From: Paragorgia papillata
Lineage: Eukaryota > Cnidaria > Anthozoa > Scleralcyonacea > Coralliidae
DNA length: 64,000 nt
Assembly: GCA_035771165.1 (NCBI GenBank)
Contig: JAWNZC010000114.1
Location: forward strand, 1,843,501 to 1,907,500
Direction: 5' to 3'
Part shown: piece by piece, positions 35,818-48,400 of the stretch
Layout: each line of letters begins with the position of its first letter
Position numbering within the stretch: position 1 is the first letter of the stretch
Notes under the pieces: generated by a model
What the model saw: only the letters and a program-made list of their open reading frames with translations
Told to the model about the DNA's origin: nothing
Databases searched by the model: none
Made by a program: the position numbers and the translations under genes

Positions 35818-36057
35818 TGTACCGTATATAGATTATTTAGCTTTTCGAATTCTACTAGTGTTTATGTAAATAATTGTATATTATAAATTGTAGATATTTG
35901 TGTAAGAAGAGGAAATTTTTATGATTCTATCAATGGAGGATCATAAAGTTTATTCTTCATATTCTTTAAAATATTTTTCCTATGTGATACCCACACGGCC
36001 CTTTGAAAATCACTGTGGTGAAAGGTCACCGTGTTTAAATAAGTTTAATAATAATAA

Positions 36058-36240
36058 TAATTGGAACATCTATTGTTTTGTATTTTATACTTATAACTAC
36101 ACATTGGATTAACCTATTCCTGCCTGAGCTGGTTAAAATTTTTTATATAATAATTGGAACATCTATTGTTTTGTATTTTATACTTATAACTACACATTGG
36201 ATTAACCTATTCCTGCCTGAGCTGGTTAAAAATTTTTATT
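36058..36240. repeat. Tandem duplication of a 91-93-bp segment
   Basis: ATAATAATTGGAACATCTAT and the following sequence occur twice back to back, differing only by a small indel near TTTTTTATA. Recent local duplication covering the start of a TTAA MITE. Confidence 0.85.
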
Positions 36241-36318
36241 GTTTTTCTAGGTCTAACATTAGATAATTTTACTTTCCAAAGGGGGAACTTTCAGACATCC
36301 TAGGCAGGCATGGGTTGA
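36183..36318. mobile_element. Degenerate TTAA MITE
   Basis: ATTAACCTATTCCTGCCTGA at the left, GGCAGGCATGGGTTGA at the right, TAACATTAGATAATTTTACT between; the family core is eroded. Confidence 0.5.
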
Positions 36319-36526
36319 ACTACTGTCAGTCTTACTAGACTAGCATGTGTAATGATGCCAAAATTAACAGAACATCCTTTTTTGTTCTCATTTTGTGGTT
36401 CCAGAAAGAAATTCACTTTTTCTAGCACTCCTGTTTTTTACAAGGCATTGTATTAAATTTTTATTCTAGGGCAAAGAGAAAGCCGCCCTCCCCTATCAGC
36501 CATATCAAGGTTTTAACATCAATAGT

Positions 36527-39500
36527 ATGGCCAGTTCTTCTCAACAACAACAATGTATCAAGCGAAACTCCACGTACAGTCCTCCCACCAGAAGTCAGTC
36601 TATGTACATCCAAAAATCTGGCCTTGATGAACCAGAAATCTTGAAGCGTCGTGTTTGTTCAACCAGAGGAGGAAGATCAAGAAAATCAACATTGTTTTCC
36701 AGTCGCTCAATTCCAAAAATTCCTCAGATTGAGAACTCAGTTGATTTGTTTGAAAAAGTGATAAATGCATTGAGGTATGGGCAACTAACTATCAAAATAA
36801 TTCAATTCTATCCTATTCTTTCTTATTCTATCCTATTCTATCTTATTTTATTTTATCCTCTATTCTATTTTACTCTACTATACTCCACTCCACTCCACTC
36901 CACTCCACTCCACTCCACTCCACTTCACTCTACTCTACTCTACTCTACTCTACTCTACTCTTACTCTTACTCTTACTCTTACTCTTACTCTTACTCTTAC
37001 TCTTACTCTACTCTACTCTACTCTTCTTGTTTGTTTGTTGTTTGTTTTTTATAATATAAAATAAAGCTAATTAATGTGCTGTGACATCATAACTGTGTTT
37101 GCATAGCTTGATATTATAACTGACCAATCACAGCATGTGTACGACGAAACTTATTATATAATTTTGTTTAGGAATTGTGCAGAGAATCTGAAGGACAATA
37201 TTCATAGTTCACCAATAACTGTAAGTGCTTGGAGCTGGTTTGACAATCATTGGTTTATTTTGGTTTGATTTTATTATTTAAATTAATTTCTTTTATAAAA
37301 TATGAGGCAATTCCCTGTGATCTGTACCTGGTGGAAAAAATATTTGTCTTCAATCTCACAAATAACTCTCAGTCTATGGCCTTGGGTAGATTTAATTATT
37401 AAATTTGGGCAAATATTTTTTAATATAACATATTGAATATATATAATATATACATTATATATGTATAATTAACAAATAGATTAAATTTTTTCATGTGTAT
37501 ATGTACCAGTAATAGATCACAGATGATGTAGCAGTGTGTAAAGAACAAAAAAGTATGACACAAGATGAAGTCGAGTAGTGTGACTGTTGTTCGTTACACA
37601 CTGTGACGTCTTCTGTGATCTATTACAGTACACACGTATGGAAAAATGTAATCTATTTGTTTTATACAATAAAAACATCAAGTGGTTTATTGAAGAATTT
37701 CTGGGGCATGAAAGAAAAACAAGTCTACTGATGCAATCTGATGTGATTTGATGCCAGCTGTGCATGTGACCATGTGTCGATCCTTCAATAGATCATGGTC
37801 AGCATGCAACCAATGACTCAATGAGAATGTACATAAAAGTCACATTCTTGTATAAATTATTATACAAGAATATTATTATTAATATAATATATAATATTAT
37901 TATTATAAGATAATAATATTATTATTCAAAAATTTCTTTGTCATCTTTGTCATCCACTTGGAACCTACTTTTGAAAAGAGGTTGGCATTTGGCATTGGTG
38001 TGGGCTTTCATTGCAAAGACTTGACAAACTTTTTGTGTCTTACTGTCGTGGCAATAGAAGCGTTCCTAAAATATCGTTGCAATATATTCCTCAAGTTGAT
38101 CAATTCATTTGATGAAAATTATTGCTAACTTCCTGTTTTGAATTTGATTGGTTTCTGGTTTTTAAACAACCAATAAGAAACAGGATTATTTGCCAAACAC
38201 CAATCAAATTCAAAAGATAATTCAAAACAGGAAGTTGTCAATGAATCTTATGAAATGAATTGTTCAACTTGAGCAATGTATTGCAACAATATTTTAGGAA
38301 CGCTTCTATTGCCACAACAGTAAAGATGACAACTTCTTCATTTCCGGATATGACGCTTGAGGAAAAACAAACTAAGACACTTGTTCATAGGAATGAATTC
38401 AAGTTGATAGTCATCCTTCAGGCACTTGAAATCCTCATTGTTGCTATGGTTGTCAAAATTCTTTTAGTTGCTATATTTGACTCAGTGGCGCACCTTGACT
38501 GGCACTTCTGCTAGACAACTAGAAAAGTACTTTATTTCACAAAGAAATGAAGCACATTATTTATGCGCACTCATTCAGTTCAGCAGGTCCTAGCAGCTAC
38601 AACAATACAGAACGAACTACAGAAAATTGGAAGGTTTCTCTACTTTGCGTTATGCAACAAAGTTACGTTGCAAGTTGAAAAGCGTTGTTGCACGTATTAC
38701 CACCCACCTTAAACATTGTCACGCAAAAATGATTTTGTTGAAAGTTGAAAAAAATTTGTAGACTCCAGTTCTACTTGCTGCAAAATGCTGATTCAACTTG
38801 CAATAAAATCATTGTTGCGTGACAATGTTTGAGGTGGGTGGTAATACGTGCAACAACGCTTTTCAACTTGCAACACAACAATGTTGCAGCAATTGTTCGT
38901 ATTACTTTACCCATTGCTACCTAGGATGTCTCAGGGTTCTCCATTTGATGAGTAAAATTGTCTGGCATTAGAGTAAGAAGAATAAAGGGACTTTTAGGCA
39001 GGAATGGGTTGACTTGATCAAACCATTTAAAATTATTAAACTTTTGCAACTTATTTTTATGTAAAAGTTTTTTTCGTTTGTTTTTGCTGTACAAGCTGTT
39101 GTAAGTTAAAGTTACTTAGAGAAAAACTCTGAGCTCCGGATGGGACTTGACCCCACAACCTTTTGAATAGACACTCTAACCATTGAGCCACTGGAACTCA
39201 GATGGTAGACCAAGGGCAAGGTTGTTTTTCTCTGAGTTTAACTCATTCCTGTCCGAGGGCTTCCCCAGAGGTGAATAAAATCGTCTGGCGTTAGCCAGAA
39301 TAAAATACTAAAGACCAATTCGGACAGGAAAGAGTTAGCTTACAACAGCTTGTACAGCAAAAACAAATTAATAGAATAGAAGAATAATTTATTTAACCAC
39401 GTTTCGCCTATGAGCTATTAAAGCTCGTTCAAAATACGATCGTGAGAATTACACTACATTACGTTACATTACATGTAATTTATATACTAAATATTAATGA

Positions 39501-42392
39501 AAACACTTTACCAACTTCAAGCTGAAAACACTGTTAACATAGAAAAACATTCATGTGTTTGTGATATTTTAGGCAAAACGAAACCTTGAACATAAACTAC
39601 GGTAAGCCAACTAGAGATTTGCAGCAATCATAAAGCTCATTTATTATTGAATTAAGTTTTTTTCATGCATGAAGGAATTTACAATTTATACAGTACTTGT
39701 ATGTTTTTTAGGTGGTGCGAAGAAAGATTAAGTCAGGTAAGTTTATACTGTAGTTACTATGTAGTTCTTGGGTTGTAGCTAAAAGTGCATATTGTGAAAT
39801 GTTTATTATAAGCCTTCTGCTCACAACACCCCCATATAGGCTTATCTATTGTACTTCTAACTAAAAAAGACCAAGTATAAAACAAGAAAATAGTAGAGTG
39901 CTGCGTAGGCAGTGTTTTAAATAGAGCAAAGTCAAAGGTGGTAAACTGCAGAGAATAGTTTACCACCTTTCACTTTTCTCTATCAAAGAGGAGTATGCAT
40001 ATTGCATACTGTAGTTGCTCTCTATTAAATTCAGAAAACACTTTTATTACTTTGTAGATCGATGGACTGTACGAGTTTTATAAGCATGAGATTAAAATGC
40101 GACGAGGTGAGTCTGCAATTAAGTAACTGGTTTAAGGTAATTAATGAAGTTTAATTAATTTGAAGTTAAGTAATGGATAGTGACCATCGTAAACAAAACT
40201 GACATGTGCACTTTTCCGCAAACGCAATGTAATTTATTGTTCAGGTGCCAGGAACCTTGAAACAGCGCTCTTGTCTTACGGGGTGAAACATGGTCAAGAT
40301 AAGTGCAAATCAAATTACAAGGAGTCCACCCAGGTATGTGTTAGTTTTATTTCATCTTTTGATCGTAATTTCAGTTCTTTTTTGTGCACGTTTTTATGAA
40401 TTCTGTATTTTCTCTGTGTTTATTCTGTATTTTCTATATTTTTTCAGAACATGTGTGAAATTGAAGATGAGTTTGAGAGAAGAATGGGGAGATTTAAAGT
40501 AAAAATGGATGGTAATGCTTTCTGTTCCCCGTAGACGCGCACCAAGGCAGGGACGCACGCGCGCCTGTTCACACCTGGGCATGGGGGTCATCACCTACCT
40601 ATACTAAGAAGGCTTCTGATTGGTTTAACTGTAACCTAACCCAACACCTCCCCCTAACCCAAATCAGTAAGAAGCATGGGAACGAATTGATAATCGACAA
40701 CGATTGGTTACTTGGTCTTTACTGGGGCATGGACGCACGCGCGCACATTTATACCCAGGCAGGGGCGCACGTACGCGCATGTTTACGCACTTGGGCAGGA
40801 ACGCGCGCACGTGCACGTTTACACACTTGGACAGGGACGCACGCTCACGTACTCCGGCCGGGACGCTTTCACACACCGACACATACATGCATACACGCGC
40901 ACACACGTATGCGTAGCACATATTGACATGCACGTACACTGTATGTTCATTACGATACATGTGTATAAGCGTAAGCACGCACTGTAAGTATATAAAACAC
41001 TCCTAATTTGTCTACTTTAGCGCTTGATGGATTTGCTCGACTTTGTCCTGGAGATAACTTTGAGGTACTGAATTATCATAAGTTTTATTAAGCATGCATT
41101 CCTTCCTTCTTACCTCTTTCTTTCGGAGGAACATAGAAAGCACAGACTATAATTTGATCAGTAGCAAACAAATGGTCGCTCTCAATATGATGCTGGTTAT
41201 GATCTTTACAGATCTACATCAGGAATGGGAATGGTCGCAAATGGAAAGCAAGATGTAAAATTGAAAGAGAGGGACAAAAATGGACTGACAATGATGTAAG
41301 ACGTGATACTTCACATGGATGGTAGTAATGGTATTAGTGGCAGTGTTTTGAGGTAGTGTTTGTGCTGGCGTGGTGTGGTGCTGCTGCTGCTGGTGGTGGT
41401 GGTGGTAGTATAGTGGCAGCTGTGGGTGATGGTGGTGGTTAACGTTGTACTATTGTTCCCAGTAGACCGCGACCACCCTGTTTTCAAATAGCCACCGGAA
41501 GAAGGCAGTTGGTTAGTTTGAAGCTTTCAGAAAACCGTCACGTGATCACACTGTTGTGTCTTCTTATGTGAAAACACAACGGCTCTGGCTGAGCGACTCA
41601 ACAGTCAAGGACAGTCAAAATGAGTCGCTTCAGGTATTTAAACGAAGAACAACTTCGATCACAGTATCTGGATGACGAAAATACTTTTGTTCGTCTTTTG
41701 GAAGACGCATGAGATTTCGTTGAGATGTTTCGATGCTCTGCTCGTGTCGAGACGGTTGAGAGTAAACGAATAACAATCAAGGTGCGACCACTTCATCTCA
41801 AATTTCAAGCATGAGAAAATCGTATCACGTGATCAATTTAAGAAATGGTTGTTTCGCGGTTAACTGGGAACAATTGTAGTAATGATGGTACTGCAATGAC
41901 TCGTGATGATAACATGCAGTAATAAATATATATATTGTTTTAATGTAGGTTGAAATCAAAGGTTCTGTCAAGGATGGTTTATTTTTAAGAGTGAGTGTAA
42001 TGTAGCCATGCTTAAAAACATGTTAGTTGTATTTAGAGGAATAATTTTTTTCAAAATATGACCATCCAAAAATAATTAGTACTCACTGAGAATAAAGTTA
42101 CAGTCCAGTATATGTATTTCATTTTTTTTTGTTTTCTAGATAATCGAGGTGAAAAAAATTCAAGCAAATTCTCAGTTGGGGAGTTTTTCAGTACGCTTAC
42201 GAAATTATATCACAGCTCGTCCTATGGTATGTGGATTAAATGCTTGATGTTTGTTGGAGTGCTGATCAAAGAAATGAATTTCATTTTGATTTTCTATTTA
42301 ATTGTAGAATCTCTCTATTCCTGTAAATAAAGCTGGAAATTTAAAGCTACGGGTCACGATACATTGGCAGTAAGTTTGTTTGTTTGTTTGTT

Positions 42393-42439
<47 letters not shown>

Positions 42440-45400
42440 ATATTATTTCTTTCCACACATTACTTAATTCTTGTTTCATTGCCTTATCGCTTTCTTTTAG
42501 ACCTTTGTCAGTGAAAGAGGAATTAAAGATCAAGAAGACGAGTCGTGAAGGATTACTATCTGAAGTATTCTTTGGTTCAGCGGTGAATATTTCTCATGAA
42601 GAGCGTCCAAGGATATCAATCGAGACTCCTGAAAGCTTCTCTCCTTCTTCGCCATCTGCTGTCTCTTCAACTCCTTCTACATCAAGCAATCCATCGTTTC
42701 ATTTTGACAAAGTCATGTACGACGACCACCGCGGTGACCAAGACAACAGGTTGGTAGTACTTCGGGTTTTTGCAATTGTTGTTGATTTTTTTTAGCTTTT
42801 TAGTTCAACGCCTTTTACTTTTGTTTTTTAGTTCAACGTCGACGGAAAAAATAAACGAAGACAACCCCGAACAAGAATTATCTGTGAGTAGAGGTCATAT
42901 AAAGCCAAGAGTATAAAAATTTAGGGTGCTGTGTATGCAGTGTTTTGGATGGAGCAAAGTGGAAAGATGGTAAACTGTTTTTAAACCCGGCATACACTGA
43001 AACAAGTTTCCGAAACACGTTTTCGAAAAAGTTTCCGAAACTTGTTTCAAAAAATAGAACAATGTTGTAATCAGGGAAACTTGGTTTCTGAAACAAAGTT
43101 TCGTAAACTTTTCAACATACACTGGAAACGTTTCTTTCTGAAACCGTGTTTCGCTGTAAGATAGAGGAGGCATTGGGACAAAATGTTGAAAGAAAAATGT
43201 TATTCATTGTAAAACTGACTTGAGCACCTTTTCTTTAGGAAGAGACAGGTGAAATTACTGTAGCATATGAAGAGCTTGACATGGAAACTTCGTCTACTAA
43301 ACCTTCAACACTAGATCAACTACTACGAAAATTACAAAGTGTACTCACACAGCACAAAGGTACAGTCATCAGAAGAGGAGAGAAGATAGATAGATAGATA
43401 GGTAGGTAGGTAGGTAGGTAGGTAGGTAGGGAGGGAGGGAGGGAGGGAGGGAGGGAGGGAGGGAGGGAGGGAGGGAGGAGGGAGGGAGGGGGGTGGGCGG
43501 GAGGGCGGGCATGCGGGCAGGCAGACAGACAGATAGATAGATAGATAGAGTTTTGTTTACATACGGTAGTTACATTAGTATAAACTGCTTTACATGCAAG
43601 CCGTAACATACATGAAGAGAAGAGAAGAGGGAAGGGAAGGGAGGAGAGGAGAGGTAAGAAGGATATGCATACGGACGGACAGACACATACACATACAGAC
43701 AAAGATTTAAATCTTTGTTTTTTATGGTCACCTTGCAGAACAACATCCTCAACTTCAACAATTACATGAAAAACTGGAAAAACTAGATGCAATATTACAG
43801 GTAATAGAAAAAGAGGAACACAAATTATGAGGACTGCTTTGAAAAACTGGTTAAAAACTGGTTTTCTGGTCGAAAGCTCATCAACAAATACTAAACGTGA
43901 CGTTACCACAAATTCTTGCTTTATAATAGGAAAGCTGTTTTATTCTGCATGATATCGTACTCATCTATTCAAATCAGGACGAATTTGTACCCGATTTACA
44001 ACACCTGTTTATTAACATTCATTTCTTTTGAATTTTTTCATGAATTAGATAAGTAATAGTTCAAATACGAGACGGAGGACTTTACCGGGATTTCAAAGTC
44101 CGAGTGCTTTTTGAAAAGGCGAGTCTTTTTAATGCACGAGGGCTTTGTAATCCCGGTAAAGTCCGACGTCGAGTATTTGAAGTGACTTCTCAAACTCAAA
44201 ACTCCGAAGAAACCTCTGAAACGTAATTTAATTTGCCTTATTTCAAAGTCCCAAGACTTTGAAAACGTATTTTGCATTATTTCAAAGTACTAGTACTTTT
44301 CCTCCGATTTCAAAGCACTGATTAAACATTAATTTCTTTTGTTTTTGGTTCATGAATTATCAATGAGTTTGAGAAGACTAAATAAAAATTGGAATAACAT
44401 GTGGTTTGTTTTTTCTAGGGTGGTAAACTAAGAAGAGGAAATTTATCAGGATCCGTGGAAAGTGCTTTAGAAAGTTTTAGTTTTCTTGATATAACTGAAG
44501 TAGGTATAAAGCCAGATAAAGAGCTTCGTCCATTCGACACTGGCTACTCTAGTAGTACTGAAGAAACACAGAAGCTAGAACATAGTCAGATGAATGGCGG
44601 CGATACAGCTGAGGAGATCACTGCTGATGCAATGACAGAAGAAGTAACACCTGAAGAGAATGAAGTCGGGTCATCGAGTTCTTCTCCAGGTATGCAAAGA
44701 ACAATTATTAGAGACTTTATAATTAACGTTATTTTACTCTGGCCAACATTCTGGTACTTTAAGGGTTAATAAATGTCATGAGTTATGTAATTCTGTTGAA
44801 TCTTTTTTAGATTGTGATATGGACAATCAATCGTGCTCTTCTGATCTTGGTTCAACTGGGATTATGATTATCGACAAGGCATGTTTTGTGACATCAGTTC
44901 ACCTCACTTCACTTTACATCACTTCATTGCATTACATTACGTTACATTGCATTGCATTACACATTACATTACACATTACATTACACATTACACATTACAT
45001 TACATTACACATTACATTGCATTACACATTGCATTACAGTACATTACATTACATTAACTGCTTAATTTGTTTTGTTTCTTCTCAGGTATTAAAACAACAC
45101 TTGAAGTTTTGTCTTCGATTGACAGAGGTAAGCATATTGTATTTTGTGCTTTTCTTTTGTATTTTGTAGTCCAGTTTCTCACAAGCTTAGTCTATAATGT
45201 GGGGACGTTGCTACTTTACAGTGTAGTTTCCGTTTGGTTATTATATCTTAAAATTTGTTTATTTTAGTATTTGGGTTCCATTGGTCCATTAAAATGCAAG
45301 GTAAACTAAAATAATACCACTGGTGTGATTTCACAGCGCTTGGTGTTTGTATGTTTGTGTCTGTGTCTGTGTCTGTGTGTGCTTGTTTGGGTCTGTGCAT

Positions 45401-48400
45401 GTGTCTATGTCAATATGTCCATGTCCACATATGTATATTTGGTAAATCTAATCATCCATGTGTTTTCAACCGTTGTAGGAGACATCATCAGTAATTAAAC
45501 TTGAATGGCAATGTGGTATTCTAGAGAAATTAATGGAGCTAGCAAACGCCAAACAACCTCCACAAACAATATCTAAAGGTAAACAATTCAGAATTGAAAA
45601 TAAATACTATCTTGCAAAACACAGTTCTTTTTTTGCTTAAATGTTTGCGGGAAAATGTTATTGAAATTTTCGTTTGTTTGTTTTCCTAGCTTATTCGCCA
45701 CTAGCAGCGAGTGGTCATGATGAAATATTACTTTTCTGGGCTGGAAATTGTGGCGAAAATGTAAGTTCTTGTTAACCTTGCTTTACTGCATGAATTTTGT
45801 AGTTTCTTAAGCTGAGTGCGGACAAGCTTTCGTAGACGCGTAAAAATCTCGCAAGTTGTTACAGCATTGTTGCCTGAACAATGCTGTAACAACTTGTTGA
45901 CATATGTGAACAACATTGATAAATGAACAACATTGTTCATCATTGTTTCAACAAGTTGTTACAGCTTGATGAAACAACAACCGTTGTTCACGCATGTTGT
46001 AACAACCGAAGAACGTGTTGATACATCAACCATGTTCACCATTGTTGTTCATCGTTGTTATTTCGTCATGCTGTTACAACATGTTGTATCATGTGCGAAC
46101 AACGTTGTTGGCTATAAAAATGTGCTGTTGGAACTTGCGTTCATGATTGTTGATTTATCCCTGAACAAGTTGTTCGAACTATAAGTGAACAACTTGTTGA
46201 CAACTTGTTCACGGCGAGCAGCACAACATTGTTCACGCCTGTTGACAACCGTGAACAATTAAGTTGTGCGTTTTTACGCGTGTAGGAGAAAGGACGATTC
46301 AATTAACTTATTACAACTTCCACCGATCTGCAACAAAGTGAGAAAAACTTAAACCACAACCATATCCTCAAACATTTACGGCACGTTGGCTATAATGAAC
46401 AACTTTGCAAAATAATGTCGGTAAACAAAATAGATGAATACTTTTTTTAATGTTTTTACAAAGGCGATTTAACGTTGCGGAAATCACCGAAAAAAACTGC
46501 TGCATTTGTATCGCTATTATATTATTTTTTATATATTTTTTTTTTCACTTTTATGGGATTTGTAAAAACCGTACGTTTTTTGTTATTTTTTCAATTTTTT
46601 CTTGTTCCTTTTTTTAGCCTTTATTTATTCATTGTAACGACTTTCTGCAAGCTTTGAAAAATCAATTTCATTCTGGGATTGAAGAAAGCTACAGCCGTGT
46701 GACTGATCAACGTAAGTTGCTCTTTGTCAATATTTAGATACTGATAACCCAATGACTACACTCTTTAATGGAAGTACTACGGTTCCGGTTTGAGCGTGGA
46801 CACGCGTAATTTGACGACACACGTTTCACACGGGAAACTAACATGTTGCTAAGCAGAAACTGTAACGTTACTAAGGCCAAACGGTGTTGTTTCAATTTGA
46901 AACGAGCACCAAATTTTCAAAGCAAATGTTGTCATGTTTATAACTCATCTTTATACACAATTAAATCTTCGTCAAGTGAAGCTAAGAACTCCACAGTTCT
47001 TTTCCGATAAGCCATTTCGCTGACAAACCCCACAACGCGATGCTTTCGCGAAGAAACAATGCCGTTTGGTCTTAGTAACTTCGCAGTTTCCGCTTAGCAA
47101 CATGTTAGTTTCCCGCGTGAAACGTGTGTCGTCAAATTACGCGTGTCCACACGAGGTTGAGGTAACTAACCTACTTAGTTCAAGATCACAGAGGTTGCCT
47201 AAGAAAACTGAGATACTGAGTTCGTTATCACAGAGGTTGTCTAAAAAACACTTCAGTCGCGATGATAAATCTGTTATCACATTCGTGACCATTGATTAAC
47301 CCTTATTTTCCCAACCACGCATAAATCAAATTGCCCCGCGCTAATATATATTAGCCTGGGGCAATGAACTTGATTTATGCGTGGTTGGGAGTAACTATTA
47401 TAAATAAACAACCGCGGTACATCAAAGAAAACCGAGGTGATCGCGAACTAAGCAGTTACCTCGGCGGGTTCGGTAACCAACCTATACTTAATAATTTTTT
47501 TATTAAAGTGTATCCAGTGATCACGACTAGAATTCTGGAAGAAAATGGTAGTTTGCTAACGCCAAATATCGACGAAGATTCCGTTATTTCTATTTATCAG
47601 TTTACAGATTTCTTCTTGTTAGACCACAGGTAATATATGACATCAAGTAAGTTTGAGTTGGCAACTGCATGACATGTTATGTTTTGTCTTAGTGTTTTTC
47701 TTGGCTAGTAACTGGGGTATTTTACTAGGTGGAATTTGGTGCAATTTGTTGGCGATGTTGCTGATGAATGTAAGTTGTTTTACATTTTTCTTTTTAACAC
47801 TTTGAAGCCTGAAGACGAGTCTTTAGTATTTTATTCTGGCTAACGTCAGACGATTTTATTCAGCACTATCTCTTTAACACTTTGAAGCCTGACGGCGAGT
47901 CTTTAGTATTTTATTCTGGCTAACGCCAGACGATTTTATTCAGCACAGGGAGAGGTCCAGGCCTCAAAGTGTTGATGAATTTTATGGATGAATGTAATGG
48001 CTTTCAAAAAAAACCAACAAGATCAGCCGACCACTTGAAAAAATTCTGCTTCTCCTCCTCTTTCCGTTCCTCCTCTTCATCGTCATCATGGTCATTGTCG
48101 TCGTTCATTATGACCATCATCGTCATCATCATTATTGTTGTTATCGTCGTTGTGATTATTGTTATTATTAATTTCTTGTAGTGTTAACATGTGGACGTTT
48201 AATGAATACGGACAAACATGTTGTGCTTACTCAAGTAGGTTTTTTATTTAGACATTTTGTGAATTACGACACATTTTAGTTGGTGTAATTTAGCAGTTTA
48301 GATATGACTGATACAGGTTATCCAGTATAAAGAACGTTAGTTCATGAATTTCTTTTTCTTCTGCCTTTAATATCTCTCTTATCATTCCTAATCTACATGT

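Larger units (their letters stand above)
39081..39364. mobile_element. Inverted-repeat element carrying a tRNA-like segment and a nested MITE
   Basis: TTTTTGCTGTACAAGCTGTT at the left pairs with AACAGCTTGTACAGCAAAAA at the right, and AGAAAAACTCTGAG with TTTTTCTCTGAG further in. The tRNA-like piece (39131-39199, minus) lies between them and a TTAA MITE (39238-39337) interrupts the right arm. A truncated relative is at 51607-51700. Confidence 0.6.
36527..41990 (+). other. RIPOR exons 1-10: N-terminus and conserved Rho-binding region
   Basis: Exons 36527-36774 (from acceptor 36470), 37172-37220, 39573-39601, 39712-39736, 40058-40106, 40245-40333, 40448-40511, 41021-41064, 41212-41295, 41949-41990. 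Exons 3 and 4 are only 29 and 25 nt. They are supported because together they restore the frame and give ERLSQIDGLYEFY, which fits the family helix before LYE-Y. Exon 1 is Ser/Arg-rich (RRVCSTRGGRSRKSTLFSSR). Confidence 0.85.
42140..44878 (+). other. RIPOR exons 11-18: end of conserved region and Ser/acidic linker
   Basis: Exons 42140-42226, 42308-42369, 42501-42749, 42832-42883, 43239-43359, 43739-43800, 44419-44689, 44811-44878. Exon 11-12 reads LRNYITARPMNLSIPVNKAG then LKLRVTIHWQP, the end of the C2-like/PL48 region. Exon 13 has SFSPSSPSAVSSTPSTSSNP. Exon 18 ends AAG before GCATGT: the frame and the next exon fit only if this is a GC-AG intron. Confidence 0.82.

Noticed and set aside
39131..39199. 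Functional tRNA gene on the minus strand
   Set aside because: The anticodon arm is too short and extra bases break the acceptor/T-arm junction, so it is a tRNA-derived repeat.
37172..39736. Reading RIPOR microexon 39712-39736 directly after exon 37172-37220 (VVRRKIKS)
   Set aside because: This leaves the frame shifted and hits a stop in the next exon; adding the 29-nt exon at 39573-39601 restores the frame and the family motif.
43316..43909. Minus-strand 197-codon frame rich in Pro, Ser and Leu
   Set aside because: Runs through a GGGA/GATA microsatellite and antisense to RIPOR exons.
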